Source of the DNA: Flavobacteriales bacterium
Lineage (GTDB): Bacteria > Bacteroidota > Bacteroidia > Flavobacteriales_D > Sanyastnellaceae
Reading direction: 5' to 3'
Assembly: GCA_016722445.1 (NCBI GenBank)
Contig: JADKIZ010000015.1
Location: 1 to 64,000, forward strand
Length of the DNA: 64,000 nucleotides
Numbering within the stretch: position 1 is the first letter of the stretch; each line of letters opens with the position of its first letter. Shown here piece by piece: positions 32,386 through 42,214 of this stretch. The notes beneath the pieces are model-generated. The model saw only the letters and a program-made list of their open reading frames with translations. It was not told the origin of the DNA and searched no databases. Both the position numbers and the translations under genes were made by a program.

Positions 32386-34976
32386 TTACTCTTCTGTAGG
32401 CGTGTCACCACCTTTGGATTCTTTTGTTTTCGATTCTTTTGGAGCCTTTGGCTTCTCAACCTTCATGGTGATTTTATCGTCGGCTTTTGCATAGTCAACA
32501 ACAAGGGTGTCACCTGGCTTCAAAGTGTTATTGATGATTTCTTCTGCAATCGGATCCTCCAGATATTTCTGGATGGCACGGCGCAAAGGACGGGCACCAA
32601 ATTTTTCATCGTAACCTTTATCAGCGATGTATTCTTTTGCTACATCAGTGAGTTTGATGGTGTATCCAAGATCAGTTACTCTGTGGAAGAGTTTCTGAAG
32701 TTCGATATCGATGATTTCGAAAATATGTTCTTTTTTCAGCGCATTGAAAACGATGAGGTCGTCGATACGGTTGAGGAATTCAGGAGCAAACGCTTTCTTC
32801 AGTGCATTTTCAATCACACCTTTTTTCTCTGCTTCTTCCTGTGCATTTCGTGATGAAGTTCCAAAACCAACACCGGTTCCAAAATCCTGCAACTGGCGTG
32901 CACCAATGTTGCTAGTCATGATGATGATGGTGTTTTTGAAGTCGATCTTACGACCAAGGCTATCTGTCATCTGTCCGTCATCAAGTGCTTGAAGCATGAG
33001 ATTGAATACATCAGGGTGAGCTTTTTCAATCTCATCCAACAAGATGATCGAGTAGGGGCGACGACGAACTTTTTCAGTAAGCTGTCCACCTTCTTCGTAT
33101 CCAATGTATCCCGGAGGCGCTCCGATCAAACGCGATACAGCGAATTTTTCCATGTATTCACTCATATCGATACGGATGAGTGCATCTTCAGCATCAAAGA
33201 GATATTTCGCCAATTCTTTCGCCAATTGTGTTTTACCAACACCGGTAGGACCGAGGAAGATAAAAGAGCCGATTGGACGATTTGGATCTTTCAATCCAGC
33301 GCGATTTCTCTTGATGGCCTTAACCACTTTTTTGATCGCTTCATCCTGACCGATTACTTTGCCTTCAAGTTCTTTATGCATTTTGGCAAGACGTCCACTT
33401 TCTTTCTCAGCAACACGGGTTACAGGAATTCCGGTCATCATCGCAACAACTTCTTCTACATTCGCTTCAGTTACTGTGACACGATGATTTTTGGTGTCTT
33501 CTTCCCAGCGACGTTTAGCCGCTTCTAGTTTTTCCTGAAGTTGTTTTTCCTTATCGCGAAGTTTTGCTGCTTCTTCGTATTTCTGACTTCTCACTACGCG
33601 ATTCTTATCTTCTTTCACTTCTTCAATGCTCTTTTCGATATCGATGATTTCTTTTGGAACATTGATGTTATTCAGGTGAACCCTTGATCCAACTTCATCC
33701 AAAGCATCGATGGCTTTATCAGGAAGATGGCGATCTGTAATGTAACGCGCCGTTAACTTCACGCAAGACTCAATAGCTTCTTGTGTGTAGGTCACGCTGT
33801 GGTGTTCTTCGTATTTGTCTTTGATGTTGTTCAGAATCTGAACAGTTTCATCGATGGTTGTTGGATCAACCATGACCTTTTGGAAACGACGTTCCAAAGC
33901 GCCATCTTTTTCGATGTACTGACGATATTCATCCAGTGTTGTAGCGCCGATGCATTGAATTTCACCGCGTGCCAATGCTGGTTTGAACATGTTGGAAGCA
34001 TCAAGTGAGCCGCTGGCACCACCGGCACCAACAATGGTATGAATTTCATCGATGAATAGAATCACATCCGGAGATTTTTCCAATTCATTCATCACTGCTT
34101 TCATACGCTCTTCAAATTGTCCGCGGTATTTTGTACCAGCAACAAGTGATGCGATATCGAGTGTAACGATTCTTTTTCCGAAAAGAACCCTTGATACTTT
34201 TTTCTGAATAATTCTCAAAGCGAGACCTTCAGCAATGGCGGATTTACCGACGCCAGGTTCACCAATCAAAATTGGATTGTTCTTTTTCCTTCTGGAAAGA
34301 ATTTGAGAAACCCTTTCAATTTCTTTTTCACGACCAACGATTGGATCGAGTTTGCCGTCCTCAGCCATTTTGGTGAGATCGCGTCCGAAATTGTCGAGCA
34401 CCGGAGTTTTGCTTTTGCTTTCTCCCGGCTTTTCTGGATGCCGCCGCCGGTCAGACCGCGTTCGTCATCATCGTCTTCTGCAGAACTTGGGAATTCAGCT
34501 CTTGGGAGATCGTCTTTTGAAAGCAATCCACCCATATTTTCCAATTCCTCACGTACGGAGTTGTAATCAACGCCCATAGTCTTGAGCTGCTTGGTAGCCA
34601 CGTTGTCCTGATCTTTCAAAATTGAAAGGAGGAGATGTTCCGTACCTACGAGTGCAGCTTTAAAGCTTTTCGCTTCGAGATAAGTAATCTTGAGAATTCT
34701 TTCTGCCTGTTTAACCAAAGGTATCTGTGCAGGTGTTGAGAAGCCTGCATTGGCAGTATTTGAAGATTTGATAGATGATTCTACCTGACGACGCAATTTC
34801 GCCAGATCAACATCCAGATTGGCAAGAACTTTTACTGCTACGCTTTCCCCTTCGCGGATCAAGCCGAGAAGTAAATGCTCTACACCGATGTATTGATGCC
34901 CCAGGCGCAGGGCTTCTTCCCTGCTGAATTGTATCACGTCTTTAACCTGTGGACTGAATTTGGCTTCCATACTCAT
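32386..34976 (-). CDS. clpC: ClpC-type AAA+ unfoldase (frameshift in the linker)
   Basis: Hsp100 unfoldase that feeds ClpP. N-terminal repeat domain (about 1-145: EEALRLGHQYIGVEHLLLGL, ALVGTEHLLLSILK), first AAA module with GEPGVGKSAIAEG and IDEIHTIVG, UVR-type middle domain (EEAAKLRDKEKQLQEK), second AAA module with GPTGVGKTQLAKE and LLDEIEKAHPDVF, and a C-terminal D2 small domain with GARPLRRAIQKYLEDP. The coding frame changes in the acidic linker: adding one A to the A4 run (34430-34433) joins GGGIQ.. to KPGESKSKTPVLDNF and gives 863 aa. As written the gene is split at residue about 180. A good Shine-Dalgarno, AAGGAG, precedes ATG 34976. Confidence 0.93.
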
Positions 34977-34995
34977 GTTGTTTCTCCTTCTAAGT

Positions 34996-35010
34996 GTCTA
35001 CCTAGTAGAC
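34996..35010. promoter_or_regulatory. Palindrome in the clpC leader (GTCTAC-CTA-GTAGAC)
   Basis: A perfect 6-bp inverted repeat with a 3-bp spacer, 20 bp upstream of the clpC ATG and downstream of its candidate promoter. It could be an operator or a small leader hairpin; no known repressor consensus (for example CtsR) is matched. Confidence 0.35.
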
Positions 35011-35042
35011 GTTGTAAATTTAAAGTGATGCCTTTATCCCAA

Positions 35043-35050
35043 CAAATGTA
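35043..35050 (-). promoter_or_regulatory. Candidate -7 box for clpC (TACATTTG)
   Basis: Matches TAnnTTTG on the minus strand, 67 bp upstream of clpC. The rest of the 349-bp gap 34977-35325 holds a 7-bp hairpin GACGGCC-ATA-GGCCGTC at 35230-35246 without a T-tract, and the terminator at 35277-35304; no gene is seen. Confidence 0.35.
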
Positions 35051-35276
35051 CCCGAAGCATTCCTGACATGATTTTTTCCGGTTGTTTCTTTTCAACATGA
35101 AAAAATGATGCTACTCGGTTATTTCGCAATGAATTGTGACTCTCTCGTGTCAATTAGTTACGGCTTTTGGGGAAATATCCAAGCCAGGTTTGAAACTTCG
35201 TGGTGCAGGCTTTAGCGTGAGGGTATTTCGACGGCCATAGGCCGTCATTCGGGCGATTTCGGGCATGATGACAAAG

Positions 35277-35304
35277 AAAAACCCGGCCATTTGGCCGGGT
35301 TTTT
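35277..35304. terminator. Rho-independent terminator
   Basis: AAAACCCGGCCA pairs with TGGCCGGGTTTT, 21 bp after the stop of the ASPIC/UnbV surface protein on the minus strand. Confidence 0.9.
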
Positions 35305-35325
35305 AGCTTTTATCAATATTTCTGA

Positions 35326-38091
35326 TTATTCTTTTACGAAATCAATGGTAGACTTCTGATCACCACTCACAGCTGTGAGGTGGTAAAGTCCGCCAGCGAG
35401 GTCTTCAATATTTAATGAACGAACACCGCCATTGCCGAAATTCATTGAAGTAGTCATGACAACTCGTCCGGTTACGTCAGTAATTTCAACTTTTACCTGA
35501 CCATGAGCCGCACAATTGATGTTGAGGGTTTCCTGCGCAGGATTAGGATAAACAGAAGCCTGACGAGGATTTTCAATTTCGTTGACACCAATTACCATAG
35601 CATCAACCTTGATGCGGTCGCTTGTGCAAGTCCATTCTTCTTTACGCACTTGCCAGTTGTAGAAATAGTAGTAGTAACCAGTTCCGAAAGATGTATCATA
35701 AATACTTCCAACAGTTCCTATGGCATAAGGGTAAGTGAGACCAGCGTTGTTGCGGAAAAGGTTGTTTTCTGCACAACCGATTTGGTAACCTGTGCCTTCT
35801 GCAATGTCGAAATTGAGATCAATCACGTTTTCACCGATATTGCAATAAACCACTGCAGAATTGATCAGCATACCTCCGTTGTTATAGAGTTCAATTGTTC
35901 TGTCACCAGCAACACCATCAGCAGGCACATATACAGTCACTTGCTCGAGGGTTATGTTTTCAGTTACATTGAAGAAAAGACGGCCACCAGAAGCAGGAAG
36001 ACCACCACCACCGTTGTTGTCTGACTTACCACCGCTTTGCAATTCACCTCCATAAACAGTTTCGCTGCTCACCCAATAAGTGATTGAATTGTCGAAATAA
36101 TCTGTGGTGAAAACAGAACCTGTACCTACCGGTGTGGTTGCAGATTCGCTATCGAACCACTGGATATTGGTACCACCAGTAGCAGTGAGGATTGCAGAAC
36201 CAGGTTCGCCGATTACTGAACCAGTTACCACAGGTTCTATAGCATCCATCACTTGTACAGCAATGGTTTCGCTATCGTAAGTAACACCATCACAAAGTCC
36301 TTCGATGCTTACATGATAATCACCAGACTCAGTCACAACAATGCTTTGAGATGTTTGACCGTTGCTCCATGTATAAGATTCTGCCACTGTAGAAGTGAGC
36401 ACTGTAGTTGTTCCTTCACAGATCAACAAGTCTCCACTCACAGTGATAGAAGGAGCTTGTTCTTCGATTACGTCAACAGTGATAATGTTTGAAATAGAAG
36501 CGCATTTTTCAACTGACCAAGCCACTACACTGTAGTTACCTGCGGTTGTCACTTCGATGTTCTGAGTAGATGCACCATTGCTCCATGTATAAGAAGAAGC
36601 AGCAGGAGCCGAAATGGTTACTGTGCTACCTGGACAAATGGTTGTTGCGCCGCTTGGAGTAATGGTAACGGCAGGACCAACACATCCAGCCTCTAAGATA
36701 TGATGTTGTTGGTTGATGTCAGGATTAGAAATACTTGTAACAGTGCCGCTTGGCCATTTTACAACCACTTGTGTGATTTCAGTGGCTGTTCCTAAACCAA
36801 AGTGAGTGATGAGTGAAGATGCTGGGTCAAAACTTTCACCAGATCTTACTTCACGAATCTGAACACCCCATGAACCATAAATTTCAACTCTGGCACCGAT
36901 GGCAGATTTGTTTGACGCAATACCTTCCAAATCAAACTTAACCCAGTTATTGCCATTACCATTGTTAAGCATCAAATTGTTTCCAGAAATCACATCGAGG
37001 AAACCATCGTTGTTGAAATCGCCAATACCACCACTATTGAATTCGGTCAATTGTGAACCTGTAAATGTTCCATTACCGTTGTTCCAATACATCTCTGTAC
37101 TCATTTCAGAGAAGATGTCTACGAAACCATTATTATCGAAATCACCTGCGTCGCAGTTCCAGGCACCGAGGTCAAAAGCGTTGATACCAGTCGTTGCGAT
37201 GATATCTGTGAAAGTGCCATCTCCGTTGTTTTGCATGAATTTATTTGCAGCACCACCTGGTACATCTGAGCTGGAGTGGTTTACAGTGAATGCATCGAAG
37301 TCACCATCGTTGTCGAAATCTTCGAAAGTGGTGGTCCAAGATTGATTGCCGTCGTTCATGTTAGCCTCTGCACCAGCTTCAGTGAAAGTGCCATCGCCAT
37401 TGTTTTTATAAAGGAGGTTGATACGCTGAGGATCACCCCAAGAAGCACCACCACGGCATTTTGTGATATACAAATCGGTATCCCAATCGTTGTCGTAGTC
37501 TACCCAGATTGCAGCGTAGTTACCACCAACATCAAGGGTTTGAATCAAAGTAAAATCGAGATCCAAAACACCATCGACATTGCGATAAGGATGACACTGA
37601 TCTACGTCGTGATTGGCAAAAGCGTCAAGGTCGCCATCGTTGTCGATGTCAGCGAAAGTTGAACGCTGTGTGAAGATATACTCAGGATGAGCATCTTCTG
37701 TGAAAGAACTTCCATCATCGCTGGCGTAAACGAAAGATACCGCATTGCCTGCGCCGAGTAGAAGGTCCATGTAACCATTGTCATCGATGTCACCAGCACA
37801 AATACTCCATGAAGGAAGATTTGTAATGGTCAATGGATAAAACATTGGGTCGAAAGAGCCATCTCCTTGTAGATAGTCGATGTAAATACCGTTGGCCATC
37901 ACGCGAACAACGTCATCGAGACCATCGCCGTTCATGTCAGCAGCGCAATCAGCATAGCTGGTTCCACCAGCAGATTGAAGCAAACCGCCTTGATTTGTGA
38001 ATGTAACCTGTGCAGTGGTATACTTTATACCAACGCAGGTTGCAAGAAGTGCTGCGAGCACTCCAAATTTTTTCGTAAAAAATGTACTCAT
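35326..38091 (-). CDS. FG-GAP / ASPIC-UnbV surface protein with T9SS sorting domain
   Basis: Signal peptide MSTFFTKKFGVLAALLATCV.. ending TTAQ; residues about 30-345 hold VCBS/FG-GAP repeats with many D-D-G-D calcium loops (FADIDNDGDLDAFAN, DFDNNGFVDIFSE); about 350-450 is an ASPIC/UnbV domain (GARVEIYGSWGVQIREVRSGE, HFGLGTATEITQVVVKWPSG); then Ig-like repeats (YTWSNGASTQNIEVTTAGNY), and a type A T9SS sorting domain (ASVYPNPAQETLNINC ... GGLYHLTAVSG). ATG 38091 gives 921 aa; upstream codons in frame look non-coding. It is likely exported by T9SS to the surface. A terminator follows. Confidence 0.88.
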   Translation of the reverse strand: MSTFFTKKFGVLAALLATCVGIKYTTAQVTFTNQGGLLQSAGGTSYADCAADMNGDGLDDVVRVMANGIYIDYLQGDGSFDPMFYPLTITNLPSWSICAGDIDDNGYMDLLLGAGNAVSFVYASDDGSSFTEDAHPEYIFTQRSTFADIDNDGDLDAFANHDVDQCHPYRNVDGVLDLDFTLIQTLDVGGNYAAIWVDYDNDWDTDLYITKCRGGASWGDPQRINLLYKNNGDGTFTEAGAEANMNDGNQSWTTTFEDFDNDGDFDAFTVNHSSSDVPGGAANKFMQNNGDGTFTDIIATTGINAFDLGAWNCDAGDFDNNGFVDIFSEMSTEMYWNNGNGTFTGSQLTEFNSGGIGDFNNDGFLDVISGNNLMLNNGNGNNWVKFDLEGIASNKSAIGARVEIYGSWGVQIREVRSGESFDPASSLITHFGLGTATEITQVVVKWPSGTVTSISNPDINQQHHILEAGCVGPAVTITPSGATTICPGSTVTISAPAASSYTWSNGASTQNIEVTTAGNYSVVAWSVEKCASISNIITVDVIEEQAPSITVSGDLLICEGTTTVLTSTVAESYTWSNGQTSQSIVVTESGDYHVSIEGLCDGVTYDSETIAVQVMDAIEPVVTGSVIGEPGSAILTATGGTNIQWFDSESATTPVGTGSVFTTDYFDNSITYWVSSETVYGGELQSGGKSDNNGGGGLPASGGRLFFNVTENITLEQVTVYVPADGVAGDRTIELYNNGGMLINSAVVYCNIGENVIDLNFDIAEGTGYQIGCAENNLFRNNAGLTYPYAIGTVGSIYDTSFGTGYYYYFYNWQVRKEEWTCTSDRIKVDAMVIGVNEIENPRQASVYPNPAQETLNINCAAHGQVKVEITDVTGRVVMTTSMNFGNGGVRSLNIEDLAGGLYHLTAVSGDQKSTIDFVKE

Positions 38092-38255
38092 GAGTAGTTG
38101 TGTATTGTTGGTTTCCGGTGTAAGACTACGAAAAAAAGTGAAAAGTTGGACGCAATCCATTGAAAAAGATATACCCAATGGTGGAATGCTAATTCGAACT
38201 TGACCTTCTGAGGCGAAAATTGTGTATTGTCGCGTATTCCGGACGATAGGCAAGA

Positions 38256-38263
38256 TACATTTG
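38256..38263 (+). promoter_or_regulatory. Candidate -7 box for the NlpE-like gene (TACATTTG)
   Basis: TAnnTTTG match 19 bp upstream of the start; a TTG lies 26 bp further upstream, slightly longer than the usual -33 spacing. This implies a very short 5' leader. Confidence 0.4.
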
Positions 38264-38281
38264 CACCGGATTAATAATTTT

Positions 38282-39223
38282 ATGATGAATAAAACACTCC
38301 TTTTTCTTGCCTTGCTGGTTTTACTGGCTTCCTGTGGTTCCAATGGCGGTGACAAAACGGGTGCTGCCGAAGGTCAAACAGACAGTCCGGCGACCTCCAC
38401 AGAAATCACCTTTGGTATATACTCTGATACTTTGCCATGTGCTGATTGTAACGGAATCTTGACTGAACTGATCATTTTACCCGATACCACCTACCGACTC
38501 AGCGAGCGGAAAATCGGACCAGATGGAAGACCATCCGGTTCTGGATTGGACAGAGGTGTTTACAGTTTTCCTTCAGATGGAAAAATAAAACTGACATCAC
38601 GTGGTCAGGGTAATCCTGAACGAATATTAGAAATTGGCGATCGTACATTCCGGTTTACGGATATTCAAGCAACGGCCACTATGAATGATCTCACCCTGGA
38701 TTTGGCGGAAGAAGTGATCGGCAAAAAGGCTGGGGAATTGGTTTACTACAAGACCAAGGCTTTTAACGGACATCCTACCATGGTTTATTCCTATGTCAAA
38801 GGAAACGACATCCACATCAGCAAAGGCTTTCTGGATGTAGCTCCTGAATCTGAAAAGGCCATCGTGGCCTACTATGCGGCACAATACAATTCCGGATGTG
38901 AAGGAAATGCATGTGCACTTTCTGAGGCTTTGAAAATGGACGATGCTGCCATGAAAACTTTGGTGAATAAATGGATGCCTTCAGAAACGATGCATGAAAG
39001 GAATGCAGATTCGCACCTTGCGTTATTGTTCATCGTTCAAAATGGAGATCAGTATCAGGTCAACTATAATGTGATGGACAAGGATATGATGATGATGGGT
39101 GCAAGCGATGTTTTCAAAATGGTTGATAACAAATTTGAAGTAAGCCATCAACCACTCACAGCGAGAGGACAACAGAAAAAATTGCCGAACGCCCAAAAGC
39201 CTTCTGGTCGAAATAAGCAATAA
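38282..39223 (+). CDS. NlpE N-terminal domain lipoprotein
   Basis: Lipoprotein leader MNKTLLFLALLVLLASC (lipobox LLASC) followed by a linker and an NlpE-N domain (TFGIYSDTLPCADCNGILTEL with the CxxC pair, then DTTYRLSERKIG). NlpE-like proteins are outer-membrane lipoproteins implicated in copper handling and envelope stress sensing. Residues about 150-313 form an extra domain of unknown function with a second CEGNAC Cys pair, making the protein longer (313 aa) than NlpE-only homologues. Start ATG 38282 or 38285. It is divergent from the ASPIC/UnbV gene and ends in a terminator. Confidence 0.85.
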   Translation: MMNKTLLFLALLVLLASCGSNGGDKTGAAEGQTDSPATSTEITFGIYSDTLPCADCNGILTELIILPDTTYRLSERKIGPDGRPSGSGLDRGVYSFPSDGKIKLTSRGQGNPERILEIGDRTFRFTDIQATATMNDLTLDLAEEVIGKKAGELVYYKTKAFNGHPTMVYSYVKGNDIHISKGFLDVAPESEKAIVAYYAAQYNSGCEGNACALSEALKMDDAAMKTLVNKWMPSETMHERNADSHLALLFIVQNGDQYQVNYNVMDKDMMMMGASDVFKMVDNKFEVSHQPLTARGQQKKLPNAQKPSGRNKQ

Positions 39224-39244
39224 GAAAATTCAAACGACAGGTCT

Positions 39245-39277
39245 AACCCGGGATGAAAATTCCGGGTTATTTTTTTT
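39245..39277 (+). terminator. Rho-independent terminator after the NlpE-like gene
   Basis: AACCCGGGA pairs with TCCGGGTT around GATGAAAA, followed by ATTTTTTTT. It overlaps the 3' end of the convergent DUF4340 gene. Confidence 0.85.
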
Positions 39278-40313
39278 CGTAAAATCTTCGAGGTTGTACC
39301 ACCGGATTGAACGTATAGGTTTGCGCTAAGGCGAGGTCACCATGATTCACGATGGCCCAAAAATGTCCATCATCCCAAAGGATTGGATTGCCTTGTTCGT
39401 CCACATAATTCTGCAAAGACTGGCGGCGAAAAAGATCAATCGTACTTACTTCATTGTTGTTGTCGATCACCGTCACACGAAAGGATGGCGACAATTGTCG
39501 AATGGAATCTTGTTGGGTTTGAGTAAGTCCTGTGTTGTATGACTCAACGTGCATTTTCTTGAACTGAAGCAAGAGATTTTTTACCGCGAGCGTATCGAAA
39601 TTTGGAATGAGGGGTCCGAATGTTTGAGATCCATTGTCATATCCTTCGTAAAGTTTGATGTCATTACCGCCAAGGTATTCTACCGCAATGGAAGATGCCG
39701 GATCAAGATAGTTTTCGATGTTCACTTTCTTGAATTGAAGTTCTGAATAATTGAACACTCCGGTAAATCGCCATTCGTTGACGTCCGTGAAAAAGCGGGT
39801 GGTGAGGAAGCCACTAAATCCATCCATGTGGGTGATATACGGTTCACTGCTTCTACCAACCCCGGGTATTTCCAATAACATGTGAGTGCCAGTGTGGTCG
39901 GGTGTAGGGATGCCAACATAATAAATTTTCGCGGGCTCATCTCCACCGGTAAAAATTTCAACCTTTTTCGAATTGGTCACCATCAACTTCATCATGTTTT
40001 CACGTGCGTTGTCGCTTACGTTGCCGCGAATGCGAATGCGTTTAAACGTATTCAACAATAGGTCAATGGCATCTTCACGGGCGAGGTATTGATCGTTGAG
40101 TCTCCATAATTTTTTTCCAGGTATGCGCTCGACTTTGGCAGAATGACCATCCTGATCTGTGATGATGATTTTATTGACGCTGGCTGTGTCTTCTATGGCG
40201 AAATCGGCCAATGGTTCATTTGCCAGAGATTTTGCGTGGGAATTGTTGTAGAAGAACCAGGCAACAGCTCCTACCACGAGCAACACCAATAAAAGAACAA
40301 GGTTTTTTTTCAT
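39267..40313 (-). CDS. DUF4340 domain-containing membrane protein (GldG-linked)
   Basis: One N-terminal TM helix (NLVLLLVLLVVGAVAWFFY), then a periplasmic beta-rich domain of about 310 residues: DTASVNKIIITDQDGHSAKVERIPGKKL and WRLNDQYLAREDAIDLLL are typical of DUF4340. In Bacteroidota this gene follows gldG and is thought to belong to the same ABC-type envelope complex needed for gliding. It lies 36 bp downstream of gldG on the same strand. ATG 40313 begins the TM helix; a TTG at 40322 is possible. Confidence 0.85.
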   Translation of the reverse strand: MKKNLVLLLVLLVVGAVAWFFYNNSHAKSLANEPLADFAIEDTASVNKIIITDQDGHSAKVERIPGKKLWRLNDQYLAREDAIDLLLNTFKRIRIRGNVSDNARENMMKLMVTNSKKVEIFTGGDEPAKIYYVGIPTPDHTGTHMLLEIPGVGRSSEPYITHMDGFSGFLTTRFFTDVNEWRFTGVFNYSELQFKKVNIENYLDPASSIAVEYLGGNDIKLYEGYDNGSQTFGPLIPNFDTLAVKNLLLQFKKMHVESYNTGLTQTQQDSIRQLSPSFRVTVIDNNNEVSTIDLFRRQSLQNYVDEQGNPILWDDGHFWAIVNHGDLALAQTYTFNPVVQPRRFYEKK

Positions 40314-40349
40314 GCTAATCAAAGAGGAAGGATTTATCCAAAGACAACA

Positions 40350-42098
40350 TCAGGATTTTACTGCGGTCCATTTTTTTCTTCTCACCACAAATTGAATCAT
40401 GCCTGCGATCATGATGATGATCACCGGCAAAGCAGTATTTGAAATTTTAATTGATGTTTTGTTTTCATTCACTTTGGCCATGTCCAGTTTCCGTAGTTCG
40501 ATAGAGCGACTGCGAACGCTGATCAAGGCTTGATCATCCAACAAGTAATTCATACAATTCATCAGAAATTCTTTGTTGTCGTAAAGTACTCTTCTGAATT
40601 GTGGATCATAACCCAACGCCAGTGGTAGCGGCTTTTCACCGCGCCAGTCAACATCGTTGTAGGCAATATCACCATCGGCAATGACGATCATCTTGGTCGC
40701 GTTGCTTTTTTCTTTATAGGCGATGGTTGGATCATCCTTCACATTGTTGGGCAACATGTCGCGGAATGCAGAAGGGAATTTTCCTTCGAGGATCATGGCC
40801 ATGGTTTTATTTGGCTGATTACCCGTCATGAAATATTCCTGATTGAAAGAAAGCAATTGTAAATCAACGCGTACAGGTGATTTCAGTTCTTTAGACAATT
40901 CAGAAGATTTCAGCAAAGGAATTTTTAATACTTCAGGATTCGGATTTACGCTATCCAGACTTCCAGCGAATTCCATTTTGATTGGATCAAGATTGGAAGT
41001 GATCGGGTGTCTGTTGTTGGCATTCAGCATCAACGGAGCATAGTAATTCGTTCTGTCTACATAGTTCCGTTGGTTACCCATCGGACCATTGTCCAGAATA
41101 ATGGGTGCTCCCTGAAAGTCGATGACGAGTGTTCTGTTCAGTCTCACACCATATTCGAACAACATTTCATAGAGTCCATTTTCATTGCTCACAGCCATTG
41201 AAGTTTGTGAAGTACGCAAACTATCCATGTTAATACGCAAGGCATCCAGCATCCAAAGTACTTTGCCACCATTCATCACAAACTGATCGATGATGAAACG
41301 GTCTTTATCACTGAAAAGGCTATCAGGACCGGCCACCACCAATGCGTCGTAACGATTGACGCGCGCACTCATTCCATCGAATTTGTCGCTAAACGCGGCG
41401 ATTTGAGAATCGATGCGCACCGGTTCTACATCATAATTTTCGCGAAGGCCGAAGATGAAATCAGCGAGATTGATTCCTTCGATCTCGCGATGACCAGTGA
41501 GTACAGCGATGGATGGTTTTTTTGTCTTGGTGATTTTGCGAAGGCTGTTGGCCAGTTCGTATTCTAAGTTGTTGACCGAATTGTTGATCATCGCATCGGA
41601 AGGAGTAGGTGCTTCCGTTTTGAGAAATTGAATCGGGTATTCTTTACCCTGATATTCTACAATGGCTCCAGGCCAGATGAGTTTGTTGGCTTGTGCTCCA
41701 TTTTCATTGAAAGAAATATTGGAAAACTTCAAACCCTTTTCATCCAAAGTTTTGAAAGTTTCATTGATGATCTTATCGTCACCACTTTCATACGGATCTA
41801 TGAATTCGTATTCGATATGACCATTGCTGTAATCACGAAATTCATCGAGGCGTTCTTTCACATTTTGTTCGAGGTGTCTGAACCCTGCAGGAAATTCGCC
41901 GTGCAGATAGCATCTGATGTAAAGGTTATCTTCCAGATTTTCGAGTAAAGCTTCAGTAGCCGGAGTGAGCGAGTGTCTTTTTTCTGCGGTAAGGTCTACC
42001 TTGAAAAACACGAAAGACAAAACAAACGCCCCTGCAATCACAATGGCGAGAGATAAGAGGAGTCGGATGATGTCGTTACGTTTATTGTTCATAGTCAT
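40350..42098 (-). CDS. gldG: Gliding-motility ABC transporter substrate-binding component GldG
   Basis: N-terminal TM helix (LLLSLAIVIAGAFVLSFVFF) followed by the GldG signature TAEKRHSLTPATEALLENL, an ABC_transp_aux-type periplasmic domain (about 190-460: KPSIAVLTGHREIEG, YDALVVAGPDSLFSDKDRF, GGKVLWMLDAL) and a C-terminal TM helix (TALPVIIIMIAGMIQFVV). GldG with GldF and GldA forms an ABC complex required for gliding in Flavobacterium. 582 aa is the normal length. The permease gene gldF, usually directly upstream, is not here; instead a glycosidase-like gene precedes it on the same strand 116 bp away. Confidence 0.92.
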   Translation of the reverse strand: MTMNNKRNDIIRLLLSLAIVIAGAFVLSFVFFKVDLTAEKRHSLTPATEALLENLEDNLYIRCYLHGEFPAGFRHLEQNVKERLDEFRDYSNGHIEYEFIDPYESGDDKIINETFKTLDEKGLKFSNISFNENGAQANKLIWPGAIVEYQGKEYPIQFLKTEAPTPSDAMINNSVNNLEYELANSLRKITKTKKPSIAVLTGHREIEGINLADFIFGLRENYDVEPVRIDSQIAAFSDKFDGMSARVNRYDALVVAGPDSLFSDKDRFIIDQFVMNGGKVLWMLDALRINMDSLRTSQTSMAVSNENGLYEMLFEYGVRLNRTLVIDFQGAPIILDNGPMGNQRNYVDRTNYYAPLMLNANNRHPITSNLDPIKMEFAGSLDSVNPNPEVLKIPLLKSSELSKELKSPVRVDLQLLSFNQEYFMTGNQPNKTMAMILEGKFPSAFRDMLPNNVKDDPTIAYKEKSNATKMIVIADGDIAYNDVDWRGEKPLPLALGYDPQFRRVLYDNKEFLMNCMNYLLDDQALISVRSRSIELRKLDMAKVNENKTSIKISNTALPVIIIMIAGMIQFVVRRKKWTAVKS

Positions 42099-42214
42099 TT
42101 ATACCCACGCAAAGTTGCACCCGTTATGTGGTCGACTCACGACTGTTCATGACAATATTTATGAATAATCGACGGTCAACAGCGCATTTCAAGGCCACCA
42201 GTGCGCCTTGCAGG

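Noticed and set aside
35230..35246. Terminator at GACGGCC-ATA-GGCCGTC
   Set aside because: Good stem but no T-tract on either side; the nearby 35277-35304 hairpin is the real terminator.
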